From positions 124,001 to 188,000 of the forward strand of contig DASZSW010000002.1 in assembly GCA_035548515.1 (NCBI GenBank): a stretch of 64,000 nucleotides of DNA, in the 5' to 3' direction. The notes under the pieces were generated by a model. It was not told the origin of the DNA. It saw only the letters and a program-made list of their open reading frames with translations, and made no database searches. A program made the position numbers and the translations under genes. This stretch comes from DASZQY01 sp035548515 (GTDB lineage Bacteria > Pseudomonadota > Alphaproteobacteria > Rhizobiales > Kaistiaceae). Below, piece after piece: positions 17,634 through 25,730 of this stretch (the first letter of the stretch is position 1; the number at the start of each line of letters is the position of its first letter).

Positions 17634-18500
17634 ATGAGTGCCAATAAGATCATCAAGACCAGCCACGCCGACATCGCGATCAGCGAGACTTCGGGCAAGG
17701 GGCTGCCGGTGCTCTTTATCCACGGAAATTCCAGCTGCAAGGAAGTCTTCCGCAGCCAGCTGGAAAGCCCGCTCGGCGAAACATACCGCCTCATCGCCAT
17801 GGATTTGCCCGGGCAGGGCGCTTCCAGCGACGCCTTTGATCCGGCGCGCACGTACTCGATCCCGGGTTTTGCCGATGCAGCGATGGAGCTGCTCGAACGG
17901 CTCGGCGTCGAACGCGCAGCGGTGGTCGGCTGGTCGCTCGGCGGCCATGTCGCCATCGAGATGAGCGCGCGCTATTCCGGAATGGTGGGCCTGCTTGTCG
18001 CCGGCGCTCCGCCGGTGAGCGCGACGATGGAGTCGATCGGCTCGGGCTTCAAGCCGAACCCGTTGGTTGGCCTTATCGGCAAGGAAGTATTCTCCGACGA
18101 GGAGGCTGAAGCGTTTGGCCAGGGCACTTACGGTGCGCTGTTCGACGACAAGCTGCGCGCCGCGATCAAGCGTGCCGACGGACGGCTGCGCCGCATGACC
18201 TTCGAGAATCTCCTCGGCGGCGGGCCGGCTGACCAGAAGCAGGCGGCCGAGCAGGCGTCCATGCCTATCGCCTTCGTCAACGGCGCCGACGATCCGTTCG
18301 TCAACCTCGATTACGTCGGCGGTCTCAGCTACCGCAGCCTGTGGGATCAGCACTGCTACGTGCTGCGCGGTGTCGGCCATGTAGCGTTCATGCAGGCGCC
18401 CGAGGTGTTCAATCCGATCCTGACGCGTTTCCTCGCCGACATGCAGAAGCGGCTAGCAATGCCCGACACGCGCAAGGCATCCAAGATCGTCGCGGCCTGA
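17634..18500 (+). CDS. Alpha/beta-fold hydrolase
   Basis: 288-aa cytoplasmic alpha/beta hydrolase. The oxyanion region HGNSSCKEVF (about 26-35), nucleophile elbow GWSLGG (Ser near 101), an acidic residue in NGADDPFV and a C-terminal catalytic His in GVGHVAF form a full triad. The start ATG has GAGGGCGAGGGAG upstream. Family members include epoxide hydrolases, haloperoxidase-like enzymes and the AidH type that opens N-acyl-homoserine lactones; sequence alone does not choose among them. A FeeM-like N-acyl synthase lies 2.7 kb downstream, which makes an acyl-amide or lactone substrate worth considering, but that is only inference. Confidence 0.85.
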   Translation: MSANKIIKTSHADIAISETSGKGLPVLFIHGNSSCKEVFRSQLESPLGETYRLIAMDLPGQGASSDAFDPARTYSIPGFADAAMELLERLGVERAAVVGWSLGGHVAIEMSARYSGMVGLLVAGAPPVSATMESIGSGFKPNPLVGLIGKEVFSDEEAEAFGQGTYGALFDDKLRAAIKRADGRLRRMTFENLLGGGPADQKQAAEQASMPIAFVNGADDPFVNLDYVGGLSYRSLWDQHCYVLRGVGHVAFMQAPEVFNPILTRFLADMQKRLAMPDTRKASKIVAA

Positions 18501-18693
18501 GCCGGACATCCGATCGCGCTTCCTGCGAAACTGCGGGTAAGGCTAACGCTCCGTTACCTCCAGCGCTGACGGGCGCGGAAAACCGCGCGATATCGACGTG
18601 GGCTCACCCCATTTCGATATTTTTGGCCCACTTGTTTCAAACGCTTGAAGAGAATTTTTAGAGAAATAGGCGAGGGTTCGGCCCATCGATTTC

Positions 18694-21024
18694 TTGCGTT
18701 TACATCGGTCCCAGATGCTCAGCCTGCAGTGGCGTAAACAAGAACGGGAGGCTGATCTCCCCGCCGAAATCTATGTGCCGCTGGTCGACGCGCTCTACGC
18801 CGACGTGCGCAGCCTTTACATCGGCTCGAGCGCCGCGTCGCTCGCCGCGCTGCTTACCGCATGGAAGACCGGCGCCCTGTGGCTCATCGCCTGCGCCGCC
18901 GGCATCGTCATCGTGACGGCACTCCGCGCCGTCGATATGCGCGCCTACGCCAGGATCCGCCCGCGCCTGCAGACGGTCGAGTCGATCCGCCACTGGGAGC
19001 AGCGCTACATCTTCGGCGCCGCGATCTACGCCTTCCAGCTCGGTGCGTGGACGTTCATGACGTTCTACTTCACCGACGATGCGTTCAGTCACCTGTTCGC
19101 GTTCACCGTCACGCTCGCCTACATGGTCGGCACCCCTGGCCGCAACTTTGCCAGCAACCGGCTGGTGCGCGCGCAGATCATCGGCGAAGGCGTGCCGATG
19201 AGCGCGGCTTTGTTCTACGCCGGCGGCTTCTATTACGCGGTCTTCGGGTTGTGCCTGCTGCCGTTCTTCGTGGCGCTGGTGTTCATCTCGGACCGGCTGC
19301 GCAACACGCTGCTCGAAGCCGTCATCAAGGGGCGCGATATCTCGCTGCTCGCCAATCGCTTCGATACCGCGCTCAACAACATGCCGCACGGCCTGTGCAT
19401 GTTCGACGCCAACCAGCGCGTCGTCGTTACCAACCAGCGGTTCCGCGAGATCCTGGGGCTTGAGCTGGAGATCGGCCAGAAGGGGCAGACCGTCCGCGAG
19501 CTTCTGCTCTATAGCGTCGATGCCGGCGCGATCCTCCGCTCGGAGGTCGACCGCCTGGCGCGCGAGATCGAGTCGCGGCTCAAGGGCAAGGACATCTCCG
19601 GGCTGACCATCCTGAAGCAGGACGGCCGCACGCTCAGCCTCACCTTCCAGTCGATGGCGCAAGGCGGATCGGTGGTGCTCATCGAGGACGTCACCGAGCG
19701 GAAGTCGGCGGAAGCGCGCATCAGCCACCTGGCGCGCTACGATTCGCTCACCGGGCTGCCCAACCGCATGTACATGCGCGAGCAGATGGAGAAGGCGCTC
19801 GTCGGCGCCGATTCCAAGCCGGTCGCTGTCATGTTCGTCGATCTCGATCAGTTCAAGCAGGTCAACGACACGCTCGGCCATCCGCGCGGCGACGTGCTGC
19901 TGCGCGCCGTCGCCGATCGCCTCCGCCACCTCGTTCGCCCGAGCGACATCGTCGCCCGCTTCGGCGGCGATGAATTCGTCGTCGTGCAGACGCCGTCGTC
20001 CGGTCCGGAAGAAGCAGCGGCGCTTGCCCGCCGCATCGTCGCGACGCTCAGCGATACCTACGAAGTCGACGGCCATCAGGTCGTGATCGGCGCCTCGGTC
20101 GGCATTGCGATGTCACCGCGCGACGCCAATGCGCCCGACCACCTGCTCAAGATTGCCGACATGGCGCTTTACTGGGCGAAGGCGGATCAGCGCGGCACCT
20201 GGCGCTTCTTCGAGCCGGAAATGGACATCCGTGCACACGCGCGCCGCACCATGGAGCTCGACCTCCGCCACGCGCTCGCCAACAATGCGTTCCAGGTGTT
20301 CTACCAGCCGCTGTTCGATCTCAAGACGAAGCGGGTCTCGACTTGCGAGGCGCTGCTGCGCTGGCCGCATGCGTTGCGCGGCATGATCTCGCCGGCGGAA
20401 TTCATCCCCGTGGCCGAGGAGATGGGCCTGATCGTCGATCTCGGAAAATGGGTTCTGACCGAGGCGTGCAGGGAATGCGCGACATGGCCAACCGACGTCC
20501 GCGTCGCCGTGAACCTCTCCGCCAATCAGTTCCGCCGCGGCAACGTCGTGAAGACGATCGAGCAGGCACTGGCGGAAACCGGTCTCGATCCGAGCCGCCT
20601 CGAAATCGAGATCACCGAATCCGTGCTGTTCCAGGATACGCGGGCGACCCGCGCGATCCTCGATGAGCTTCGCGATCTCGGCGTGCGCCTGTCGCTGGAC
20701 GATTTCGGCACCGGCTACTCGAGCCTCAGCTATCTCCAGAGCCTGCCGCTGAACAAGGTGAAGATCGACCGCTCGTTCCTTGAAGGGCTGGACACTGGCG
20801 ACCGTGCGCTGGTGCTCCTGCGCGGTATTGCGCGTCTTTCGGGTGAGCTCGGTCTCGCGGTGACCGTCGAGGGTGTGGAGACGGTGGAGCAGCTCGCGCT
20901 GATCGCCGCCGAGCCGAGCGTCACGGAGGCGCAGGGCTGGCTGTTTGCGCCTGCGCTGCCGGCGAGGGAAGTACGCACGCTCCTTAGCAGCACCATCCCC
21001 GAGATGCTGGAACGCGTGGCCTGA
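18694..21024 (+). CDS. Membrane GGDEF-EAL protein (cyclic-di-GMP turnover)
   Basis: 776-aa protein that should both make and break cyclic-di-GMP. The first about 200 residues hold five or six membrane helices in an unnamed sensor-like domain. A PAS-like segment (about 225-340; NMPGHGLCMFD-type pattern) follows, then GGDEF with an intact GGDEF motif at 424-428 and the upstream D(S)LTGLPNR, and EAL with intact EALLRW (about 552), NLSANQFR and DDFGTGYSSLSYL. All catalytic motifs look complete, so either activity may operate. Start is uncertain: TTG 18694 gives this length and an ATG at 18715 is equally possible; neither has a good ribosome site. It stands alone, followed by the CtrA-box region of the FeeM-like gene. 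Confidence 0.92.
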   Translation: MRLHRSQMLSLQWRKQEREADLPAEIYVPLVDALYADVRSLYIGSSAASLAALLTAWKTGALWLIACAAGIVIVTALRAVDMRAYARIRPRLQTVESIRHWEQRYIFGAAIYAFQLGAWTFMTFYFTDDAFSHLFAFTVTLAYMVGTPGRNFASNRLVRAQIIGEGVPMSAALFYAGGFYYAVFGLCLLPFFVALVFISDRLRNTLLEAVIKGRDISLLANRFDTALNNMPHGLCMFDANQRVVVTNQRFREILGLELEIGQKGQTVRELLLYSVDAGAILRSEVDRLAREIESRLKGKDISGLTILKQDGRTLSLTFQSMAQGGSVVLIEDVTERKSAEARISHLARYDSLTGLPNRMYMREQMEKALVGADSKPVAVMFVDLDQFKQVNDTLGHPRGDVLLRAVADRLRHLVRPSDIVARFGGDEFVVVQTPSSGPEEAAALARRIVATLSDTYEVDGHQVVIGASVGIAMSPRDANAPDHLLKIADMALYWAKADQRGTWRFFEPEMDIRAHARRTMELDLRHALANNAFQVFYQPLFDLKTKRVSTCEALLRWPHALRGMISPAEFIPVAEEMGLIVDLGKWVLTEACRECATWPTDVRVAVNLSANQFRRGNVVKTIEQALAETGLDPSRLEIEITESVLFQDTRATRAILDELRDLGVRLSLDDFGTGYSSLSYLQSLPLNKVKIDRSFLEGLDTGDRALVLLRGIARLSGELGLAVTVEGVETVEQLALIAAEPSVTEAQGWLFAPALPAREVRTLLSSTIPEMLERVA

Positions 21025-21150
21025 TCCGGGCCGGCGCGCGTTAGACCTCGTCGCGGCTCGACCAGGGCCGCCTACAACATCCTCGAAATACAAATCAGTC
21101 TGTTGGCGTCACGGAGTCGCCAAGCGTAAGCGTTGCGCGGATTAACCATG

Positions 21151-21166
21151 TTAAGTTTCGATTAAC
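21151..21166 (+). promoter_or_regulatory. CtrA box 1 (TTAA-N7-TTAAC)
   Basis: A perfect match to the CtrA consensus TTAA-N7-TTAAC, located 87 bp before the ATG of the FeeM-like gene in a short AT-rich stretch of an otherwise GC-rich genome. A third TTAA lies just upstream at 21142-21145, five bases from the first half-site. CtrA is the cell-cycle master regulator of alphaproteobacteria. Confidence 0.7.
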
Positions 21167-21185
21167 CTTTAAGCTTTCGTTACCC

Positions 21186-21200
21186 TTAATGAAGTGTTAA
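21186..21200 (+). promoter_or_regulatory. CtrA box 2 (TTAA-N7-TTAA)
   Basis: Second TTAA-N7-TTAA match, starting 35 bp after the first box and ending 52 bp before the ATG of the FeeM-like gene. The final C of the consensus is T here. Two spaced boxes make cooperative CtrA binding plausible. Confidence 0.65.
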
Positions 21201-21252
21201 TTCTCTCCTCAACAATCGCAGGGGGCAACCGCGATCGTTCGAGGAGAGTAAG

Positions 21253-22011
21253 ATGGGCGTTGTTGCGTTATCGGATGAGCCCCTATCGTTCGCGGAACGT
21301 GGTCAGGCGCTCCTCGAACAACTGGATTTCCGCAGAGCCGAGACTGAAGAAGAGCGCGAGGCGATCTTCCGCCTGCGCTACGACTGCTACCTCGGCGAAA
21401 ACGCCATCGTCCCCAACTTCGAGCGCCGCTTTACCGACCCGTTCGACGAGAAGGGCAACTCCTGGCTCTTCGGTCTGCATCTCGACGACAAGCTCGTCGC
21501 TTCGATGCGCATCGTGGTGGCGACGAAGGAATTTCCCGAGCTGCCCGCCATGTGGTCGTTCGGCGCGGAGATCATGCCGGAACTGGAAGCCGGCAAGATC
21601 ATCATCGATCCGACGCGCTTCGTGGTCGACAAATCGGTGTCGCGGTACCACCCGCATCTCGCCTACATGACCGCCCGCGTCGGCTGGATCGCCGGCGAGT
21701 ATTTCCAGGCCGACACGATCCTGGCGACCGTGCGGCGGGAGCATCAGGCGTTCTACCGGCGCGTGTTCAACTACAAGTTGGCGCGCGATCCGCGGCCCTA
21801 TCCGACGCTTTTGAAGCCGCTCAGCCTGATGACGCTCGACTATTTCGCCGAGCGCGATCGCGTCAATCGCCGCTATCCGTTCTTCCGCTCGACGTTCTTC
21901 GAGCGGCGCTCGATGTTCGAGCGGCTGCAGGAGCCGATGAAGACCACGGCGCCGCTCCGCGCTCCGCTGCGTGTCGTTGATCCGGCAGCGCCGGCGCGCA
22001 AGTCCGTCTAG
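21253..22011 (+). CDS. FeeM-like N-acyl amino acid synthase (autoinducer-synthase fold, GNAT)
   Basis: 252-aa acyltransferase with a strong GAGGAGAG ribosome site. The pattern ETEEEREAIFRLRYDCYL at about 31-48, the central LVASMRIVVA strand, the DPTRFVVD segment (about 118-125) and ARVGWIAGEYFQADTILATVRREHQAFYRRVF match the FeeM/LuxI-type GNAT domain (N-acyl amino acid synthase catalytic core). Such enzymes join an acyl chain from ACP to an amino acid. The C-terminus beyond about 215 is basic and low in complexity. Two CtrA boxes precede it, so expression is probably cell-cycle linked. No ACP or permease gene adjoins it. A LuxI homoserine-lactone synthase is less likely because no luxR is near. 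Confidence 0.75.
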   Translation: MGVVALSDEPLSFAERGQALLEQLDFRRAETEEEREAIFRLRYDCYLGENAIVPNFERRFTDPFDEKGNSWLFGLHLDDKLVASMRIVVATKEFPELPAMWSFGAEIMPELEAGKIIIDPTRFVVDKSVSRYHPHLAYMTARVGWIAGEYFQADTILATVRREHQAFYRRVFNYKLARDPRPYPTLLKPLSLMTLDYFAERDRVNRRYPFFRSTFFERRSMFERLQEPMKTTAPLRAPLRVVDPAAPARKSV

Positions 22012-22095
22012 CGATGGGCAGGTGGATCGCCGCCGCGTCTGGCGGCGATTTCGCACAGTTGCGTATCAGCCGTCGCCTGCGGTAGTGCGCTGGTT

Positions 22096-23037
22096 GTGAA
22101 ACGCCGCGTCATCATCGATACCGATCCGGGCCAGGACGACGCCGTCGCGATCCTGCTTGCGCTCGCGTCGCCGGACGAGATTGACCTGCTCGGCATCGTC
22201 GCCGTCGCCGGCAACGTGCCGCTCGCGCACACCGAGCGGAACGCGCGGCGCATCGTCGAGCTGGCGGGCCGGCCGGAGGTGCCGGTACATGCCGGATGCG
22301 TCCGCCCGATGATGCGCGGACTCAGAACGGCGGAGCACGTTCACGGCCGCACGGGGCTGGATGGCGCCGATCTGCCCGAGCCCAAGGTCGCGCTGCAGAG
22401 CCAGCACGGTGTCGATTTCATCATCGATACGCTGCGCACCGCCGAGCCCGGCTCGATCACGCTCTGCACGCTCGGGCCGTTGACCGACATCGGCATGGCG
22501 CTGGTGAAGGCGCCGGACATCGCGCAGCACGTGCGCGAGATCGTGATGATGGGCGGCGCCTATTTCGAGGTTGGCAACATCACGCCGACGGCGGAGTTCA
22601 ACATCTTCGTCGATCCCGAGGCGGCCGATGTCGTGATGAAAAGCGGTATCCCCATCGTCATGTCGCCGCTCGACCTGACGCATCGCATGCTGACGACGAG
22701 GGAGCGGCTGGATGCATTCGCCGGCCTCGGCAACAAGGCCGGAAAAGTCGTCTCCGGCTTGCTTTCATTTTCCGAGCGCTTTGACCTCGCCAAGTACGGC
22801 TCGATTGGCGCGCCGCTCCACGATCCGACCGTGATCGCCTATCTGCTGAGGCCGGAACTGTTTGCGGGCAAGACCGTCAACGTTTCAATAGAGACCAGCA
22901 GCCCGCTGACGCTCGGCATGACGGTAACCGACTGGTGGCAGATCACCGACCGCCCACGGAATGTGCACTACCTTCGCGACGGCGATGCCGAAGGGTTCTA
23001 CGCGCTGCTGACGGAACGGCTGGCGCGGCTGCCCTAG
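22096..23037 (+). CDS. Inosine-uridine preferring nucleoside hydrolase
   Basis: 313-aa member of the nucleoside hydrolase family, which splits the N-glycosidic bond of nucleosides to base and ribose. The Asp-rich calcium site IDTDPGQDDAVAI at residues 6-18 is intact, the VMMGGAYF and NITPTAEFNIFVDPEAA stretches match the family, and the C-terminal HDPTVIAYLLRP supplies the last ligand. GTG start. The length is typical. The gene stands alone, but a ribokinase encoded at 43544 could use the released ribose. Confidence 0.93.
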   Translation: MKRRVIIDTDPGQDDAVAILLALASPDEIDLLGIVAVAGNVPLAHTERNARRIVELAGRPEVPVHAGCVRPMMRGLRTAEHVHGRTGLDGADLPEPKVALQSQHGVDFIIDTLRTAEPGSITLCTLGPLTDIGMALVKAPDIAQHVREIVMMGGAYFEVGNITPTAEFNIFVDPEAADVVMKSGIPIVMSPLDLTHRMLTTRERLDAFAGLGNKAGKVVSGLLSFSERFDLAKYGSIGAPLHDPTVIAYLLRPELFAGKTVNVSIETSSPLTLGMTVTDWWQITDRPRNVHYLRDGDAEGFYALLTERLARLP

Positions 23038-23124
23038 TCGTGCGCGAACCGTTGCCGTTCTGTCACCTCGGCAAGAGCGACCCGGGCTAAGGTGTGATTC
23101 TCACCTGCCACTCCCTCGTCTGCC

Positions 23125-24012
23125 ATGCTCAAAGGCATCGCCGCCGGTTTCCTCGCCTACGGATTCTTCTCGACCAGCGACGCCGCCTCCAAGGCCCTCG
23201 GCGCACGGCTGTCGGTGTTCGAAATTCTTTTCTTCCTGACGCTGGCGTCGTTTTCGACCTACGCCTTCGCCAAGCCGGCCGACGAATCCTGGAGCGACGT
23301 CTTCCGCTTCAACCGGCCGCGCCTTGTGCTTCTGCGCAATGCGTCCGGCATCGTGGGCAGCTTCTTCGGCGTCTACAGCTTCACGACGCTGCCGTTGGCC
23401 GAGGCGTATTCGCTGCTGTTTCTCATGCCGGCGTTCGTCACGATTCTCTCCATTCCGATGCTCGGCGAGCAGGTCGGCTGGCGCCGGTGGCTGGCCGTCC
23501 TGGTAGGCTTTGCCGGTGTGCTGCTGGTGGTACGCCCCGGCTTCCGCGAGCTTCATCTCGGGCACCTTACGGCGATCGTGGCCGCCTGCTGCGGCGCGTT
23601 GTCCCTCATCCTGCTCCGCATGATCGGCCGCACCGAGAAGCGGATCTCGCTGCTCACCGCGCTCTATGTGATGGCGCTCATCGCCGACGGGGCGCTGATG
23701 GTGTTCGATTTCAAGGTGCCCAACTGGCGGGAAGTTGGCATCTTCACCCTCGGCGGTTTCGTCGGCGGCATCGGGCAGATCGCGATGCTGAAGGCGACGC
23801 GACTGGCGCCCAGCAACCGCATCGCCCCGGCCCAGTACAGCCAGATCATCTGGGCGATCATCTTTGGCGCCGTCTTCTTCGGCGACTTCCCTGACGCCAT
23901 TGCGTTCCTGGGCATCGCCCTGGTGATCGCCTCCGGCATGTTCACCTTCTTCCGCGAGGAGCAGCTCTACGGCTGGTCGCGGCGCACGTTCCTGATGCGG
24001 AGCCGCCAATAG
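23125..24012 (+). CDS. DMT-family (EamA) transporter
   Basis: 295-aa integral membrane protein with ten predicted helices arranged as two EamA repeats (about 5-140 and 150-285), as expected for drug/metabolite transporters such as RhaT-, YdcZ- or S-adenosylmethionine-carrier-like proteins. Recognisable pieces are LLRNASGIVGSFFGVYSFTTLPLAEA (trimmed here to the DMT pattern) and PSNRIAPAQYSQIIWA in repeat 2. Substrate unknown. Start ATG 23125 has no good Shine-Dalgarno. A second DMT protein is encoded at 55137. Confidence 0.88.
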   Translation: MLKGIAAGFLAYGFFSTSDAASKALGARLSVFEILFFLTLASFSTYAFAKPADESWSDVFRFNRPRLVLLRNASGIVGSFFGVYSFTTLPLAEAYSLLFLMPAFVTILSIPMLGEQVGWRRWLAVLVGFAGVLLVVRPGFRELHLGHLTAIVAACCGALSLILLRMIGRTEKRISLLTALYVMALIADGALMVFDFKVPNWREVGIFTLGGFVGGIGQIAMLKATRLAPSNRIAPAQYSQIIWAIIFGAVFFGDFPDAIAFLGIALVIASGMFTFFREEQLYGWSRRTFLMRSRQ

Positions 24013-24105
24013 CCGCACCGGCGACGCGCCCTATGTCTTGACGCGGAATAGGGGCGGGTCCAGTCATGTTGCGGTGCGTTCGCTGATCTCCCGAGGAGGC
24101 GCCAG

Positions 24106-24717
24106 ATGCTAACGACGCGAGGATTTTTTGGCCGCCGTCCCACCGCGGAGGATGCGGTCCGCCTGCCGCCCGGCCAATACAAGGAGACGGGATTTCCGGT
24201 TCTATCCGCCGGGCCGACACCGCGTATCACGCACGACGAGTGGCGCTTCACGCTGAAGGTCGGTCCGAAGCCGATCAAGACGTGGAACTGGACCGAGTTC
24301 AACGCGCTGCCGCAGACCAAGCTGCACAAGGACATCCACTGCGTCACCAAGTGGAGCAAGTTCGACACGAACTGGGGCGGCGTCACAATCGAGGACATCC
24401 TGGACGACGCAGGTCTTGAGGCGCCGACCGCATACACGCTGGCGCACTCCTTCGACGGCTACACCACCAACGTTCCCTACAAGGACCTGACCGGCGAACA
24501 GGCGATGGTCGCGACCTCCTACGAGGGCGCGCCGATCGCTCCGGACCACGGCGGGCCGGCGCGCCTGTTCGTGCCGCATCTCTATTTCTGGAAGTCGGCG
24601 AAGTGGGTGAACGGCCTGCAGTTCACCGAGAACGACGAGCCGGGCTTCTGGGAACTCCGCGGCTACCACATCTATGGCGACCCGTGGAAAGAACAGCGCT
24701 TCACCGGTGATCCGTAA
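24106..24717 (+). CDS. Sulfite-oxidase-like molybdopterin oxidoreductase
   Basis: 203-aa protein of the oxidoreductase molybdopterin-binding (sulfite oxidase) superfamily, of the short YuiH-like group. The Mo-coordinating Cys is in IHCVTKWSKFDTNWGG (about residue 85), and HSFDGYTTNVPYKDL and GPARLFVPHLYFWKSAKWVNGL match the family. The usual C-terminal dimerisation domain of sulfite oxidases is absent, and there is no Tat or Sec signal, so it should act in the cytoplasm. The reductase gene starts one base after the stop (TAA then GTG), which makes this a two-component enzyme: NAD(P)H to flavin reductase to Mo centre. The substrate is not known. Confidence 0.88.
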   Translation: MLTTRGFFGRRPTAEDAVRLPPGQYKETGFPVLSAGPTPRITHDEWRFTLKVGPKPIKTWNWTEFNALPQTKLHKDIHCVTKWSKFDTNWGGVTIEDILDDAGLEAPTAYTLAHSFDGYTTNVPYKDLTGEQAMVATSYEGAPIAPDHGGPARLFVPHLYFWKSAKWVNGLQFTENDEPGFWELRGYHIYGDPWKEQRFTGDP

Positions 24718-25506
24718 GTGAATGTCGTCCAGCCCGACCGGCTGATCTGGCAGGAAGCCACGGTCAACCGCATCGTCGACGAGACGCCGACGGTGAAGAG
24801 CTACTTCCTGACGCCGAAAAACTGGCCAGGCTTCATGGCCGGGCAGCACGTCGACGTGCGCCTCACCGCGCCGGACGGCTACCAGGCGCAGCGCAGCTAC
24901 TCGATCGGTTCAGCGCCGGAAGACAAGGAAGTCGAGCTGGTGATCGAGAAGCTCGACACCGGCGAGGTCTCACCCTTCTTCCATGACGTCGTGCAGGTCG
25001 GCGACAACGTCGAGCTGCGCGGCCCGATCGGCGGTCATTTCACCTGGCAGAAAGACGACGGTGGCCCGCTGCTTCTCATCGGTGGCGGCTCCGGTGTCGT
25101 GCCGATGATGTCGATCCTGCGCCATCGCATGAACGTGGCGCCCGAGGTGAAGACGGTGCTGATCTACTCGGTACGGCACTACGCCGACATCATCTTCCGC
25201 GACGAGATTTTTGCGCGTGCCGAGAAGGATCCCAATGTCGGCATCTTCGTTACCGTCACGCGCGAGGCTGCCAACGATCCCCGCATCCGTTCCGGCCGCA
25301 TCGACGACATGCTGGTCAAGGACGCCTTCACAAAGCTCGGCGGCATGCCGCGGCGCGCCTTCGTCTGCGGCGCCAATGCCTTCGTCGATGTCGCCTCGCG
25401 GCTGCTGCTCGACATGGGCGTGCCGTTCCCGGCGGTCAAAACGGAACGCTACGGCGGCGACCCCGCCCGCGAGGGCGGGGCAGGGCAGGCTGTTCCGGAG
25501 ACGTAG
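24718..25506 (+). CDS. Ferredoxin-NADP reductase-like FAD oxidoreductase
   Basis: 262-aa flavin reductase starting at GTG directly after the stop of the molybdoenzyme gene. The FAD-binding motif RSYSIGSAP (about 60-68), the NAD-binding GGGSGVVPMMSILRH (about 122-136) and the C-terminal FVCGANAFVDVASRLL are those of the FNR family. There is no 2Fe-2S domain at the C-terminus. Translational coupling and zero spacing argue that it is the electron donor for the upstream sulfite-oxidase-like protein. The last 20 residues are variable and Gly-rich. Confidence 0.9.
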   Translation: MNVVQPDRLIWQEATVNRIVDETPTVKSYFLTPKNWPGFMAGQHVDVRLTAPDGYQAQRSYSIGSAPEDKEVELVIEKLDTGEVSPFFHDVVQVGDNVELRGPIGGHFTWQKDDGGPLLLIGGGSGVVPMMSILRHRMNVAPEVKTVLIYSVRHYADIIFRDEIFARAEKDPNVGIFVTVTREAANDPRIRSGRIDDMLVKDAFTKLGGMPRRAFVCGANAFVDVASRLLLDMGVPFPAVKTERYGGDPAREGGAGQAVPET

Positions 25507-25544
25507 CTCTTTTCGGTGGCCGGCGGCGCTCGACGCCCCGAAGT

Positions 25545-25692
25545 CACCCCTCCCCAAAATCGCTTCGCGATTTTGACCCTCCCGCAAGGGGAGGGTTCAT
25601 GCGCGTCGAGGTTCTGCTCGACATGGCAGCGAGTGAGCCCTCCCCTTGCGGGAGGGCCAAATCCGCATTTCGCGGATTTGGGGAGGGGTAAC
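25545..25692. repeat. Nested inverted repeat with two small hairpins (REP/BIME-like)
   Basis: Two arms of about 50 bp, 25545-25598 and 25634-25692, are near-perfect reverse complements of each other: both contain ACCCCTCCCC and CCCTCCCGCAAGGGGAGGG. Within each arm a short second hairpin sits between these blocks (AAAATCGCTTCGCGATTTT in the left arm; a CAAATCCGC-type stem in the right). The CCCTCCCC/GGGGAGGG theme is a common intergenic repeat in Rhizobiales. It lies between convergent gene ends and may also stop transcription from both sides. Confidence 0.8.
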
Positions 25693-25730
25693 GCTGGGCA
25701 CGGAGCATATACCCTCGAAGGACAGGTGCC

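Noticed and set aside
18573..18588. GCGCGG-AAAA-CCGCGC hairpin after the alpha/beta hydrolase gene
   Set aside because: No T-run follows, so it is not a convincing terminator; may still be a minor RNA stem.
21253..22011. LuxI-type homoserine lactone synthase
   Set aside because: The fold is shared, but there is no LuxR neighbour and the pattern fits FeeM-type proteins better.
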